Of a DNA stretch of 64,000 bases, positions 1 to 11,280 are shown piece by piece. The notes under the pieces are model-generated. The model was given only the letters and a program-made list of their open reading frames with translations. It made no database searches and was not told the origin of the DNA. Numbering within the stretch: the first letter of the stretch is position 1; each line of letters starts with the position of its first letter. The DNA is from Anniella stebbinsi (Eukaryota > Chordata > Lepidosauria > Squamata > Anniellidae), in NCBI GenBank assembly GCA_029215795.1, contig JARDYH010000001.1:400805154-400869153 (forward strand), in the 5' to 3' direction. A program made the translations under genes and the position numbers.

Positions 1-409
1 GCTGCTCTGGAGGATGCACCTGACCTACCTGACCCTTCCCCCCCTTCTTCTGCAAGCTGCACTCTTATGGTAAATAATCATTGACTAGAAACGAATGTGG
101 TTGGTGGCGCTTGGTCCAGCAGATGCCGGCTAATTGCATGGGTTCATTTCGCAGCTGCCATGTGGCCCAAATGGCCAGCTGAGGCAGACCCTGGAAGTTC
201 ATCTGAACCCAGGCATTGGCCAACAGCCTTCAAAAACAATGGGCACAATTGTGCTTGAGCAGGGACAGCAAACACCCAGGGGCGATGCTCAGACATTAAC
301 CGTTTTAAATTATTCGGCACTGTACAAATGCCAAACCAAGCTTCTTAAATGAGTCATAACATGGTGTCATGAATGTGCCGGTTCCCTCTGCCCCCTTTAA
401 AGTTAGAAA

Positions 410-481
<72 letters not shown>

Positions 482-1450
482 GGAAGATAGATGGCCTAGG
501 AGAACAAATGGGATTTCGTTCCTCATTGCAACAGAAGTGCCCAATCTCATGATTTCATTACTGTTACATGAAGACAGAGAATTAAGTTGCAGCTGCAATG
601 AAATACCAGATGTACACTATGCTCATTAATGTGAGTTTTCCTCCTCATTTCCCCCCCACTAAGCTTATTTTGCTTTATGTTCGAGCCTGATCAGGCATGA
701 GAGCTTGAGTTATGATAAGGATATTACGTTGGCGTCCAGAGATGGATGTTTTAATCACTTGTTGTGGGTCTTGTTAGAGCGCCCCCCTCTCACAGCGGCT
801 TCCATCAGTTCGGACTTCATACACACATGTTTTATAATTTGACTGAATGTTGATAGATTAAAAACTTACAGCCCAAACTTTTCAGGACTGTAAATCATGT
901 GTACATTTCTACTTGCGGTCGCTCTCTGAGGTCGACCTAAATAGGCAGCTTGGATTAGAACCCCATAATATTTAATGCTGCATGGAAATGTTTTATTGAT
1001 TACATGGGGGAAAATAGTAGAGGAAATGTTACAGCAGGTGCGGCCACAGTTTATAATGCTCCAGCTGATGTGGCAATCTCTTTTATGCAGCCCGCATGGA
1101 ATGCCTGCCTCACATAGGGCACTACCTTTGTGGCCGACATGAATCACAAATTATTCTCAGAAATGGAAGCCCCTGTCATCTGACATCAAGCTGGGCGTAT
1201 TAAATGTGCCTCCTCTGACACGGTAGACACTCTACTATAGGGACTGTTTCTAGGCTATTCCACTTGCCTCTTCTGCTCTTCAGAAGTCCCAAAGAACCCT
1301 GCCAAGCCAGGGGGAAAGAACGTTTCTCTCGACATCGTAGTCATGGGCAGCTTGGGGGATTGGGAGCAAGTCCAGGTTTGCACAAGAAGGCTTGGCCCCT
1401 CCCTCATATCCTCCCTTGAGAATGGCCAGGGGATAGGGTTGACAGAACAA
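1..1450. other. Unassigned upstream sequence, no gene recognised
   Basis: No exon with recognisable protein similarity is seen on either strand. The short open frames here are interrupted, of low complexity or shadow the dinucleotide repeat. Apart from the GT/AT microsatellite the stretch looks single-copy, as far as can be judged within this window. It lies about 37 kb upstream of the first TRPM1 exon. Confidence 0.5.
413..481. repeat. (TG)n-(TA)n compound microsatellite
   Basis: About 50 bases of alternating TG (with one TTTG interruption) run directly into about 18 bases of alternating TA. Compound TG/TA tracts are common and length-variable in reptile genomes. The open frames reading through it (Cys-Val and Tyr-Ile runs) are artefacts. 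Confidence 0.95.
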
Positions 1451-1805
1451 GGCCCCCTCCACAAGAATGCGCCTTTGCGCCTGGTTCCGCGATTATGCGC
1501 ATTATCGCGGAGGCGCATTTACTCACAATCCCTCTGCACGGGAGGCGGCGGGAAGCGGCGAAGCGCATTAAAAGATGCCCAAAAAGCGCTTTCCAGGTAG
1601 TTAATGCGCATAATCGCTTGTTCACACAGCGAAAATGCGCTTTAACGGCCGGAGCAAAATAAAAGTCGCTATTTAACGCGCGTTCGAAAATGCGCATTAT
1701 CGGGGAGATAACGCGCCTGTACGCCCGTTTTGCGCTCCGCTCGTGTGTAGGTAAAATTTATAATGAGCCTTCAAGGCTCATTAAACGCCCCGTGTGGAGG
1801 AGGCC
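1451..1805 (+). mobile_element. CpG-rich 355-bp MITE family, copy 1
   Basis: A non-autonomous DNA-transposon-like unit of 355 bp. It begins GGCCCCCTCCACAAG and ends GTGTGGAGGAGGCC, giving inverted termini of about 13 bp. It is flanked by the trinucleotide CAA at 1448-1450 and 1806-1808, which I read as a 3-bp target duplication. Inside are 12 GCGC sites, roughly 37 CpG by hand count, and repeated ATGCGC(A)TTA/TAATGCGCAT palindromes. Near the right end is a perfect short palindrome (ATGAGCCTTCAAGGCTCAT). There is no coding capacity. It differs from the copy at 10757 at only two positions. A 3-bp duplication fits PIF/Harbinger-like transposition, but duplications in that superfamily are usually TWA, so the superfamily is left open. 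Confidence 0.85.
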
Positions 1806-1808
1806 CAA

Positions 1809-2694
1809 CTTCATGCCATGAACATCCTTGCCACCCCATTCATCCCTAAATCAACTGTCAGGGAAAGGCGCACAGGTAGGTCAGCCTCTCTGCTCAGGCG
1901 ATGGGTATGTGAGGATGGGACTGAGTTTCCAACTCCTCCTCCTCCTTGTACCTCTGACTTGACTGGCCATTTGTAATGAATAAAGAAAAGGTACAAGCAT
2001 CTCTGATGTTCAGAAGCAGCTCCATCATCAAATAAGTGCATGAATATACTATCCCAGGGTTATTGGAGCAGCAAGCTAAGGGTATTAGATATTTGCAAAT
2101 AAATACCCAGATTCAGGAATAACCAGAAACGTGGTGTCAGCTAACCATAGCATTGCAAGTGGCTCCGATTCTTCTGATTTCCAGACACTGCTGGGATGCC
2201 CGTGGAGAGCTCCTAAGCCAGTAAATGGTTACAGGACTCCTAGGCGGCTACTATGAGTTGGGACACAAAGGAGACCCATGCCGCTCACTGCATCCTCTAC
2301 CTCCTCCCCATCCCAGCCAAACACCCCCACAACCATCTGCATAGCCCTGGCATAAGCTCTGATGTACAAAGTCTCCATTGTATTCCACATGCAAGTAATA
2401 CCTATGTATATTTCAACAGACGTAATGTACTGTGGTAAGTCAATGGGGCAATTACAGGCAATGTGCACAGAGCACATCAAAGGGGACGATTGGGTTTCTT
2501 TTCCCGTGCCTGAAAACTGGATTTTGCCTATTTGAAATATTTTAGAACACTGCAAAGTTTCACTGTTCATTAGCGTTTTCCATGCTGCATCTGACAAGGT
2601 TTCAAGTGTTCGCTGTATTTTTTCAGTTGCCTTATGATAGGACAGAAACCACCCTTCTGAATCCACCATCATGTTTCACTTTGATAGTACTTAA
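1809..2694. other. Unassigned sequence
   Basis: No gene recognised. A 147-codon minus-strand open frame (2229-2672) has no motif or domain I know and no splice or codon-bias support, so I do not call it a gene. Confidence 0.45.
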
Positions 2695-3225
2695 TCCCAT
2701 TTTATTTATTTACTTAGATGACGGACCCACCCCGTCCCTAGGCCTGAGGGCGATATAAAAACATTCACATCAAATATTATCCAAAGAAAATCAGACAAAG
2801 TGAAATGTAAAATGTAAGCCAGTTAAAAGCTTAACTCCAGCCATGAGAAGAAAGTCCTGCTAAAGGCTGGAGGGGGTCGGTGTTGGCTCACCTCCAAGGA
2901 GGAGAACCGAATTCCACAGTCACCAAGAACACCAAAGCACCCTGATTGTCCGTACTTTGGGGTTGCGGGGAGTTGGAAAAACCAACCGCATGTTTTGCCA
3001 AGTCTAAGAAATCCCTATGTGGTAGGGTTATTTCAGGGCTTGGTGAAGGTATTATGCCCAAACAATCAGGTTTCAGGAGCCACAGGTGGTACCAGGCATC
3101 AGTTTGAAGATTCAAAGCAAGTAGCGCAGTCCGTGGTAAGCACAGATCAAGTTCCAGAGATAGCAGTTTGTGGAGCTAGAAGTAGGTAACATTGTCTAAG
3201 ATGAGTAGGCAGAAAATTTTATTTA

Positions 3226-3259
<34 letters not shown>

Positions 3260-3591
3260 GCATTTCTATACCGCCCAATAGCCAAAGCTCTCCAGATAGA
3301 TCTCCAGATGTTTCGGACTTCAGTTCCCAGCCTTGCTGGAGTTTAAGACCAAAACATCTGGAGAGCTTCCTTCTGCCCACCTGTAGACTAAGATGAGCAA
3401 GAAGTCACCTTCCCAAGGCAGCAACCCAAAGTCTGAATGACCGGAGGAGATAGTGCAATCCAAGAACAGGCAGGCATGGGAATCACAGGGCAAAGAGCTT
3501 AGCCAGGCAAGTTCTGACACAAGTTGCTCAGACATAGGTGCAAATTTGGAGACTAAGACTTTATACAGGCTCGCTGGCCTGGGTGGGTTCT
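2695..3591. other. Degraded LINE/SINE tails and TTAC microsatellite
   Basis: At 2695-2770 a TTTATTTATTTACTTA run leads into a degraded LINE or SINE tail in minus orientation. At 3217-3259 there is a (TTAC)n tract followed by TTCTATACCGCCCAATAGCC, the reverse complement of the 3' tail also seen at 15008, 26365 and 46131. Next, at about 3300-3365, is a CCAGATG...CATCTGG fold-back unit. The remainder resembles decayed retroelement sequence but I cannot name it. Confidence 0.5.
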
Positions 3592-4130
3592 TGTCATGCC
3601 TAGCCTTGGCCTGACTCAGAATGATGACTCCTCAGATGAGGACCCAGATGTCCTACAACCAGGGGACGCTGGGAGGCAGACTGAGCCCCTCATCTCAGCA
3701 CCAACCAGGAAGACACCAGTATCTGCAGAGATACCTCACCAGGCCTGTCTCCAGAGGATAATGCCCTGGAAGGACTCTTGGGCAGGTTCTCAGCTCGCCT
3801 TCACTAGAAGAGCCCGTCCGAATCAGAAGGTGGGCTGAACTCCCTTTTGGTCCCAGAGAACATAGATGCCAGAAAGTGTAGGCTCAGGGGACCACTCTGC
3901 AAAGGAGTGTGTTCCTGAATGCCCAAAGTAACAGAGCTACTCATGAGTAGGGGCTCCTTGGGAGTAAGGGGCTCATTGGGAGTAAAGGGCCCTTTGAGAG
4001 TAGAACAAAGTGGTTGCCGCTGGATCTGGAGGGAAACCAGACTATATAAGCTTGGGGTCTCCTCTGTGGTAGCCACCAGGCTTCCTGCCCCTTCCTGCTT
4101 TGATTTTATTTCTTAATATATTTTTAATGA
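3592..4130 (+). mobile_element. Possible LTR of a retroelement, + orientation
   Basis: The stretch begins TGTCATGCC. It carries a short acidic open frame containing DDSSDEDPD, like the acidic frames in the LTRs at 53301 and 63255. A TATA-like TATATAA follows at 4043-4049, and no good polyadenylation signal was found. Composition and layout suggest an old LTR, but no flanking duplication or clear right end is visible, so the boundary is approximate. Confidence 0.35.
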
Positions 4131-5815
4131 AAATGTTTCCCCCCCCCCAAACAAAACCCACTGGGAGGCTGGTTTGCTGCAAAGTAAACTGCTGCCATCC
4201 AGCGGCATATTTATTTGGGTTCAAGAGCACGGTTTTGTGTTTTGCCACTGAGACCCCCCACCCCTGCCTTGTATTTAAATTCTTGGGCAAATTATTTCTT
4301 TAATCTCACCCATTTGCTGTCTGGGAAATGAGCCTTTTGTGAGCAACCATGCCCATTGTGGCAGCCACTTTGTGAACGGGCAACCCCATGACATGTATTT
4401 TACGCAAAGGTGAGGCTTCAGAACGTTCCTGTAGACCTGCAAAGAAGGGGCCTGATGAACCCCTGGTGGAAGTTGATTCCAGACTACAACTACAAATGTT
4501 TGGGTTTCCCCCAAAGATGAAAATAATGAATATTCATTGTATCCCTACTGCGGGGGCATCAGGGAGAAGGTGGTCTCTAAAGTCTAAAGGCCCCAAGCTG
4601 TTTTTGGCTTTACAGGTTTAGACCAGTGACATGGGTCCAGGGCTGGCTCAGGCTCACCAGTCATAACTGACATGCCTTCATCAGTGTTCTCAGGACTGAT
4701 TTTATGCTCACACACAAGACTCAGCCACCAGATTTCACTGGAACACAACTTGGGTAGCTGCACCATACACTGCTTTCATTTAATTCTGTTGGGTGGGATG
4801 GTCTTCATGCAAATAGATGAGCTCCTATTTAAGCAGGAGACAGAAATACAAATGTCAGTGCTTGCAATTGCTCAATTAGGCGACACATCTCCACCATTTA
4901 TGACTCAGAAGGAATAGCTTAGTACACCAAGGCCATTCTCTAAGTCCAGCCCCTCCTTCTTTCTTAAGAAGGAAGAGACAGTGAATGGAGGCAATTATTT
5001 TAGCTTCTGGCTTTATTCCACCCAGTTAGCAATTCATAAGTCTTTGCTTTCGCTCTGAAACTTACTCTTGGCTGAAACGCAAATGTACAGTACAAGTTAT
5101 GCTTTCTCATAAACTACTTTTTTCCATGAACTGGTCATATAACACAGGCTTATATTTGCTCTTCTGGACGAACATCAATACATTCTTTGGCAGACAAGGT
5201 TTCCAAGGCATGTTTGCCAGAGAGACACAAACACACACATCCACACACGTATGATGCATGCCTCTCCAAAGTACGTGTGAGCTGTGATCTGCATTGCTGG
5301 AAACAGCTTTCTGCAAACGCACAAGCTAACTTGGCAGCCTGAAGCAATGCCTATAACACCTGTCTATAAGTCCCTGTAGAATTTTGCAGGATAGATAATT
5401 CAAAATACAAAGTATTGGTTAATCACTTTCAAAGCTATTCTAAACTCTACAAGTTAGCAAGAACCAGACTTGGGAGAGCTTTTCTAAAGGTCGAGCCCAA
5501 GTCAAGTTCTATGTAGACCCGGTTCAGGCAATTAATCTACCATTTGTTATCCACAGGTTGTTTGTGAATGGTTGAGAGTGAGGGAGTGGGCTGGCTTTGT
5601 TAAACAACCCAGGAGTGCCCCGTTCCCAGGTTGTTCATAATGTCTAAACAGGGAACCAGAGTTTTAACCCAACAACAGTGGGTGCTTGGGTTTTTGAGTG
5701 AAGTGGGTGGGAGCCAGCCCACTAACATGCTCCCGCACGCCTCCAAACAGTCTATGGTCTGTTAACCTTGAGTTGTTTGATTGTACAAACCAGATCATAC
5801 TCCAGTGTTTTGCTT
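4131..5815. other. Unassigned sequence with possible decayed repeat at the end
   Basis: No gene recognised. The last 330 bases (about 5485-5800) contain repeated GGTTGTT/AACAACC motifs in both orientations, including TTAAACAACCCAGG and CCAGGTTGTTCAT. They look like a decayed fold-back DNA element, but no clean termini were found. Confidence 0.4.
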
Positions 5816-5823
5816 CCCATGGT

Positions 5824-6143
5824 TAGGCTGACCATATGAAAAGGAAGACAGGGCTCATGTAACTTTAAGAGTTGTAGAAAAAAGGGAATTTCAGCCAGTG
5901 TCATTTGTATGCAATTAGTTCCTGGTGAAATTCCCTCTTCATCACAACTGTTAAAGTTGCAGGCACTATACTAGAGTGACTATATACAAAAGAAGGCAGG
6001 GTCCCTGCAACTTTAACAGTTGTGATGAAGAGGAAATTTCACCAGGAACTAATTGCATACAAATGACACTGGCTGAAATTCTCTTTTCTCTACAACTGTT
6101 AAAGATACATGAGCCCTGTCCTCCTTTTCATATGGTCAGCCTA
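5824..6143. mobile_element. Fold-back hAT-type element, copy 1
   Basis: A 320-bp almost fully palindromic unit. It starts TAGGCTGACCATATG and ends CATATGGTCAGCCTA, and the arms stay complementary through most of their length. It is flanked by an identical 8-bp duplication, CCCATGGT, at 5816-5823 and 6144-6151. An 8-bp duplication with TAGG...CCTA ends is the hallmark of the hAT superfamily. It has no coding capacity and so would need a transposase in trans. A second copy lies at 8735. Confidence 0.9.
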
Positions 6144-6151
6144 CCCATGGT

Positions 6152-7084
6152 GGCCAACCAAATGCAGAGCATTAAGGCAATAGGGCAACCCTGGTTTGGC
6201 TCCACAGCAAACAGTATCAGGAGACGTGATGCCTCTAAAGCTGAAGCTCTCATAGAGCCATCATGACCTAATATTTAAGTCAACAAGCACTCCCTTCTTA
6301 AAGTAAATTAAAGTCGATTCCACGGATGACAGCAGCAAGGAATAGAGGAAATCATTCTGCCTGCTCCTCTGTAGTTATGACTATGAAAATGTGAAGGTAA
6401 CTTTGCTTTTACCTTAACTGTGCAAGGTGCTCCTTACCACATAAAGAGGCACATGCATGAAGCAAGATAGCCTAAGATAATGCATCTGTTTCTGCCAACC
6501 CACTTTCAAGCGGCAGGCTGACTTTCATGGGTATATTTTAGACTTTATTTACTTACTTATAGGATTTTTATATTACTCTACATTCAATAAGATTCCGTAG
6601 TGATGAACAATAAAAAAAAGAAGAAAAGAATCGAAATACAGAATTAAAATCTTTAAAATCAAATTGGACCAATAAAACCATGGCTGGTCAGTCAAGGACC
6701 TCTGCGGGCATAATCCTACTTTAGGACATCCAAAGGGGTTGCATTAGCTTGGTGAACTTCTTAATTTAATTTGTTTTCCCCTGACTTCTCAGCCATATCA
6801 CAGACTCTTTCTGAAATTCAAGAGAAGTTAGTCAGGACTTGCTTGCTGCCGGCTGGAAGCCAACGGAGATTGGCTGCCATAAGCTCATGCGAGTAGGTCT
6901 GTAGCCCCGGTCAGTAGCTAACAGGGGCCATATTTTGAATTGAAACAGGATTGAAGGGGAAGCAGATGGACCTCACCCACAGGCACAAACCCATGTGAAT
7001 AGAGACACAGGCGAAGAACTGTTTAACCATTTCTTCCCCAGTGTGAGCAACAATACACGCTCCTTCAGGGTTCTTACTTCCTTG
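6152..7084. other. Unassigned sequence
   Basis: Nothing recognised beyond A-rich and TTACTTA tracts (about 6540-6660) that resemble a LINE tail. No exon-like frame with splice borders and protein similarity was found. Confidence 0.4.
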
Positions 7085-7298
7085 GGGAGGAGCTATCAGT
7101 CAGCAGTAGAGCACCTTCCTTGCATGCAGAAGGTCTCAGGTTCAATCCTTGCCATCAAAGGGATCAGATATCAGCCGATGGGAGAGTCCTCTCTGTGCCT
7201 GAGACCCTGGGGAGCCACTGCCAGACAGAGTAGACAGTGCTGGGTAAGATGGGCCAACAACCAGCGTCTTTCTAAGGCAGCTTCCAAAGTTCTTATGA
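7085..7298 (+). mobile_element. tRNA-headed SINE (family A), + strand
   Basis: The unit opens with a tRNA-like module (GCAGTAGAGCACCTTCCTTG) and has a polymerase III B-box-like GGTTCAATC at 7139-7147. A body follows with CTGGGGAGCCACTGCCAGACAGAGTAGAC and ends in AGGCAGCTTCC. The same order recurs at 13820, 14198 (truncated), 40563, and in reverse at 18590, 32420 and 39430. Decay and lack of tRNA folding beyond the head show it is a SINE, not a tRNA gene. Confidence 0.8.
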
Positions 7299-8064
7299 GC
7301 CTCGACTGCTCATTCCATTTGCCTCTAGCTTGGAAGTGTGCAGCCAAGGTGTGCCTTGTCCCTGCCATGGCAGGTGCTATTAAAAGATTCTCAGGGATTA
7401 CAGTGCCTTGCACAGGATTCTGGCTTGATTCATCAGGTGGCTTTAAGTTTCTCCCTTTCATTTTTTTAATGTAATCTTTAAACCTTTTATTGTTGCAATA
7501 GACAGAGAGGCCAGAGGTATGGGGAAAAGACACCAGCTGCGAAAAAGAAAAAACCCAACAAAAAAGCATGTTTTTCTGTTCTTGTGGTTATGGTACAGAG
7601 TTAAGCAATATTTCATTTCCCAGCATAAGTGCTCAACATTTCTTCTTTTTAATAAGTGCCAACACCGCAAGAGGAGAGTGTATGTTAGGAATCTTGCTGC
7701 GAAACCAAGCAGATACCCCCCTCCTGTTCCTCTTCAAATCGGATGGTTTTAGACTTTCACATGGGTGGGGACAGGAGAAGATATATGAGGCTGTGGCTGG
7801 CAGTTCCTCAGCACTGAAGGATTCTACTGCTGGGTCCTGTGAAGACTAAAAACAATGCAAAACAATAGCAGGGGCTGATTTAAAACTGAGTAAATACAGG
7901 TTCTCCTACACCAGCCGTGTTGAAATGAAAGGAAGCTGAGCCAGAACATGGTAGAGCTTGCTACTGGCGGTGATGCTTCTGGAGAACTTGCCCAGGAAGC
8001 TGTGGTCAGAACTGGAGGGTCTCAGGTTTCCCCCCCCCCCCCGAAACAAGTTTAAAGAGGCCAT

Positions 8065-8098
<34 letters not shown>

Positions 8099-8734
8099 TG
8101 TGTGTGCGCGCTCACTGACAGAGAAGGACAGATAGACCTTCTGATCATCTATTAGAACAGCTAGGAAGATGCAGCTTCGCACAAGAATAGTTGGCTTTGC
8201 AGATTATTATTTTTTTTAAAAAGCCAAGTTTCAAGAGAAACAGACTTTAAAAGCTAAGGTGGTGTTTTGTTCTTTAGGGTAGAGATATGCTAGGAAAAGA
8301 GTTGTCCAACAATCTGTTCTCGGCAGTTCGAAGTGAGCCAATCCAGCATATGAAATGGGAGATGCCACAGCACATGGCACCTTAATGTGCAGTAGATGTG
8401 TGCTCATTACGGTCAAGATGCATCCATCGCCCTAACTTGAGAGTTTTAGCTTCCCTAGGCTTGTGATAAGGGCTGAACCCTGAAGAAAAAGCATTTGCAA
8501 AAGGCAGAGCTAAGAACAAACGAGGGACAATGGCTTAGCAGGGATAAAGGCCAGAGATGAATAGAGAGGGATAAATATAGGGAACATTAGTGTGAATGCC
8601 ATTTTGCAGTAACTTTATAGCTGCTGCTCTCAGAAAAGCCTTCCCATGTCTCGGAGTCCACCAGGGCCTAAGGAAGCATCCTCTAAGTCAGCACACTGGA
8701 GTTACCTGTAGACAACTTAAGACTTCAGCATGGA
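7299..8734. other. Unassigned sequence with (TG)n at 8066-8108
   Basis: No gene recognised. A TG microsatellite of about 40 bases lies at 8066-8108, preceded by a C12 homopolymer at about 8031-8042. The open frames here run through the microsatellite or a SINE edge and are not credible. Confidence 0.5.
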
Positions 8735-9049
8735 TAGGCTGACCATCTGAAAAGGAGGACAGGGCTCATGTAACTTTAAGAGTTGTAGAGGAAAGGGAAT
8801 TTCAGCCAGTGTCATTGGTATGCAATTAGTTCCTGGTGAAATTCCCTCTTCATCACAACAGTTAAAGGTGCAGGCACTATACTAGAGTGACCAGATACAA
8901 AAGAAGGCCCCTGCATCTTTAACTGTTGCGATGAAGAGGGAATTTCATCAGGAACTAATTGCATACAAATGACACCGGCTGAAATTCCCTTTTCTCTACA
9001 ACTCTTAAAGTTACATGAGCCCTGTCCTCCTTTTCAGATGGTCAGCCTA
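8735..9049. mobile_element. Fold-back hAT-type element, copy 2
   Basis: A 315-bp palindromic unit closely similar to 5824-6143, from TAGGCTGACCATCTG to CAGATGGTCAGCCTA. It is flanked by an exact 8-bp duplication, AGCATGGA, at 8727-8734 and 9050-9057. The changed base near the tip (ATATG to ATCTG) occurs in both arms in complementary form. That suggests the arms were homogenised or that this is a distinct subfamily. Confidence 0.9.
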
Positions 9050-9057
9050 AGCATGGA

Positions 9058-10506
9058 GGAGGTGTAGGGCAGGGTACTGTTCTCTTCAGGCTCCAGAGTG
9101 GCTCTACCACCATCCTGGCAGCTCAGTGGCTCTCCCTGACCTGACTCCAAATGCTTCCAGGCAAGTTGGACATCCAGTTTAGGCTTTACCACCTCTGTGC
9201 CTGGCACTTTGGCTTTGCTCTCAGCCAGCAAATGACATGAGCTTTGGCAGCCCCTTTCTGCATGATGCTTGGGCTCAGAGTCTCTTGGAGCTCCCTAGCA
9301 GTGCTGGTCTCCCAACCCTGCAGGTGCGCAAGCTCGACTCCGCCTTGTTCGTTCAGCAGAGCGCTGGTACCCAGTTCATAAAGAAGCCTTGCTGCATGTG
9401 CCTGTCTACCTGTTTCTTCCATACTATAGCAAAGCCCTGGCCTGCAGGGCTTTTTTCTTTCTCTAAACCTACACAGGATTGCGCCCTTGATTAAGGTTCT
9501 TTGTCAGTTATTCACAATTTGTTTTGGCTTGGATTCTGTGGGGATCATTGCCCATGCTCTTCAGACATTGTTCCTCTCCCACATGTCCCTTTGACTCAAC
9601 AATGAATTAACAGGTGAAAGTGCACATGACCCAGCTCTGGCCATAGGTGAACCGTGAAATTCCTCTGCATTCTCTCATCATGCAAGTCAGTTATTCTGAC
9701 CTTTTCTCCCTGTTTAGCCGCTTGTTCATCCATGAAAGTCCCCCCCCCCCCGCTTATTGGCTTTGCTTTCCAAACAGGGACGAATTGGTCAAAGCATGTT
9801 CTAGCATAATGAGCCATCTTTGTCCTCAAGGACTTTTCAGCAGCTGGGATCCATGCAGCTCCTGCAGGCCAAAAGACCTTCAGCATACACACAAAAGGAC
9901 TGAGAAAGAGCAATGTACCCTCCTCATCCCATCCCCCAATAATTACCCATTGGGTGACCAGGCAATTTGCTCTTACAAATGGCTACAACTCCCAGAATGC
10001 CAGATCATTGGCCATGCCAGCTGGGGCTGATGGGAACTGAAATCAAAAAGATCTGGAGGACACCAGGTTAGAGAAGGCTGCTGTAGGGAAATGTCTCCAA
10101 GCAAGCATCATTGAGGCCTGACTTGATGAAGTTGCTATTCCATGTCATTTCAGTGGATGTGGTGGAAGAAGGCAATGAAGAGACTTAATAGCAGGATCCA
10201 TGCATTTGATCTGCCCTTGTTACCCAACCCAAAATATATGATCTCTGGGACTTTGCCCCTCTTTTCCCCTGATCTTGAGCTGCCCTTCTGAAAGGTGGAG
10301 GTTGAGGGCCATCTGCTGCTGCTGTGGCACCTACTACATGCAGCCAAGAATACCTCCCTTCCCAATCTCACAATTGTGCTCAGGTCTCACAATTGCATTC
10401 AGCTTTGGTGATGCTTAGATTCAGGGCTGGCCCAAGACATTTTGTTGCCTGAGGCAAATGACAAGATAGTGTCTCCACCACCACCACCACCACAGACACC
10501 ATCATT
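9058..10506. other. Unassigned sequence, one small fold-back repeat
   Basis: No gene recognised. At about 9985-10066 is a copy of a short palindromic repeat (ACAACTCCCAGAATGCC ... GGCTGATGGGAACTG) related to the one at 15090-15205. The rest appears to be unique sequence with low-complexity C runs (about 9739-9750). Confidence 0.45.
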
Positions 10507-11280
10507 ATACTATAGGTGTGCACAAGGGGTGTGCACAGGCACACCCTAATGTCTCAAGTATTAAGTGCTGAATTGAGGGGGGCATTGAGTAGGGATCCAG
10601 AGGGCGATCCAGAGGCAGTGTGAATGGCTCTCCAGCTGCCTCCGGCTGCTCTGTCGCGGCGCTGAAGAACTGCCTCCGAGAGATCAGGAATGAAAAGGCC
10701 AGTGCCATCTTCTCATTCCACACACACACACATACACCTGCAACGGCCTTCCCATGGGCCCCCTCCACAAGAATGCGCCTTTGCGCCTGGTTCCGCGATT
10801 ATGCGCATTATCGCGGAGGCGCATTTACTCACAATCCCTCTGCACGGGAGGCGGCGAGAAGCGGCGAAGCGCATTAAAAGATGCCCAAAAAGCACTTTCC
10901 AGGTAGTTAATGCGCATAATCGCTTGTTCACACAGCGAAAATGCGCTTTAACGGCCGGAGCAAAATAAAAGTCGCTATTTAACGCGCGTTCGAAAATGCG
11001 CATTATCGGGGAGATAACGCGCCTGTACGCCCGTTTTGCGCTCCGCTCGTGTGTAGGTAAAATTTATAATGAGCCTTCAAGGCTCATTAAACGCCCCGTG
11101 TGGAGGAGGCCATGGTCAGCCAAGCCGAACGTAGAGTAGGGCATCAATGTCTACAGAGTTTAATAAAAAAAACAAATAGAATGCCCTTTATTACTGAGTA
11201 TTCAGTAAATGTGCATCTTTAAAAATAAAATCCTTAGGTGCACACCCTAATGAAATGTGCTGCGCACACCTATGCATTCC
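10507..11280. mobile_element. Older transposable element hosting MITE copy 2
   Basis: The outer borders carry inverted GTGTGC-type motifs: ATAGGTGTGCACA at about 10513 and GCGCACACCTATG at about 11263, with GTGCACACCCTAATG nearer the inside on both sides. This looks like a degraded DNA transposon or retroelement copy of about 400 bp, into which the 355-bp MITE at 10757-11111 was later inserted. No convincing target duplication of the outer element is seen. Confidence 0.4.
10757..11111 (+). mobile_element. CpG-rich 355-bp MITE family, copy 2
   Basis: Same length (355 bp) and orientation as copy 1, with GGCCCCCTCCACAAG and GTGTGGAGGAGGCC ends. It is flanked by ATG at 10754-10756 and 11112-11114, a different trinucleotide from copy 1, which supports independent insertions with 3-bp duplication. 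By eye it differs from copy 1 at two positions (GGCGGGA/GGCGAGA and AGCGCTT/AGCACTT). The second is a CpG transition, as expected of methylation decay in a young element. Confidence 0.88.

Noticed and set aside
305..629. Open frames through the TG/TA microsatellite
   Set aside because: They translate to Cys-Val, Thr-His and Tyr-Ile runs, which are microsatellite translation, not protein.
1451..1805. The 355-bp repeats as a CRISPR-like array or a clustered gene family
   Set aside because: The copies are dispersed over 50 kb in both orientations, with inverted termini and flanking duplications, and have no spacers or coding frame.
2229..2672. 147-codon minus-strand frame
   Set aside because: No known domain, no splice sites with matching phase, no promoter context; probably chance.
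7085..7298. Possible tRNA genes (B-box GGTTCAATC or GGTTCAAATCC here and at 13869, 22999, 60145)
   Set aside because: Each is followed by the same SINE body, occurs in many diverged copies, and does not close into a full cloverleaf.
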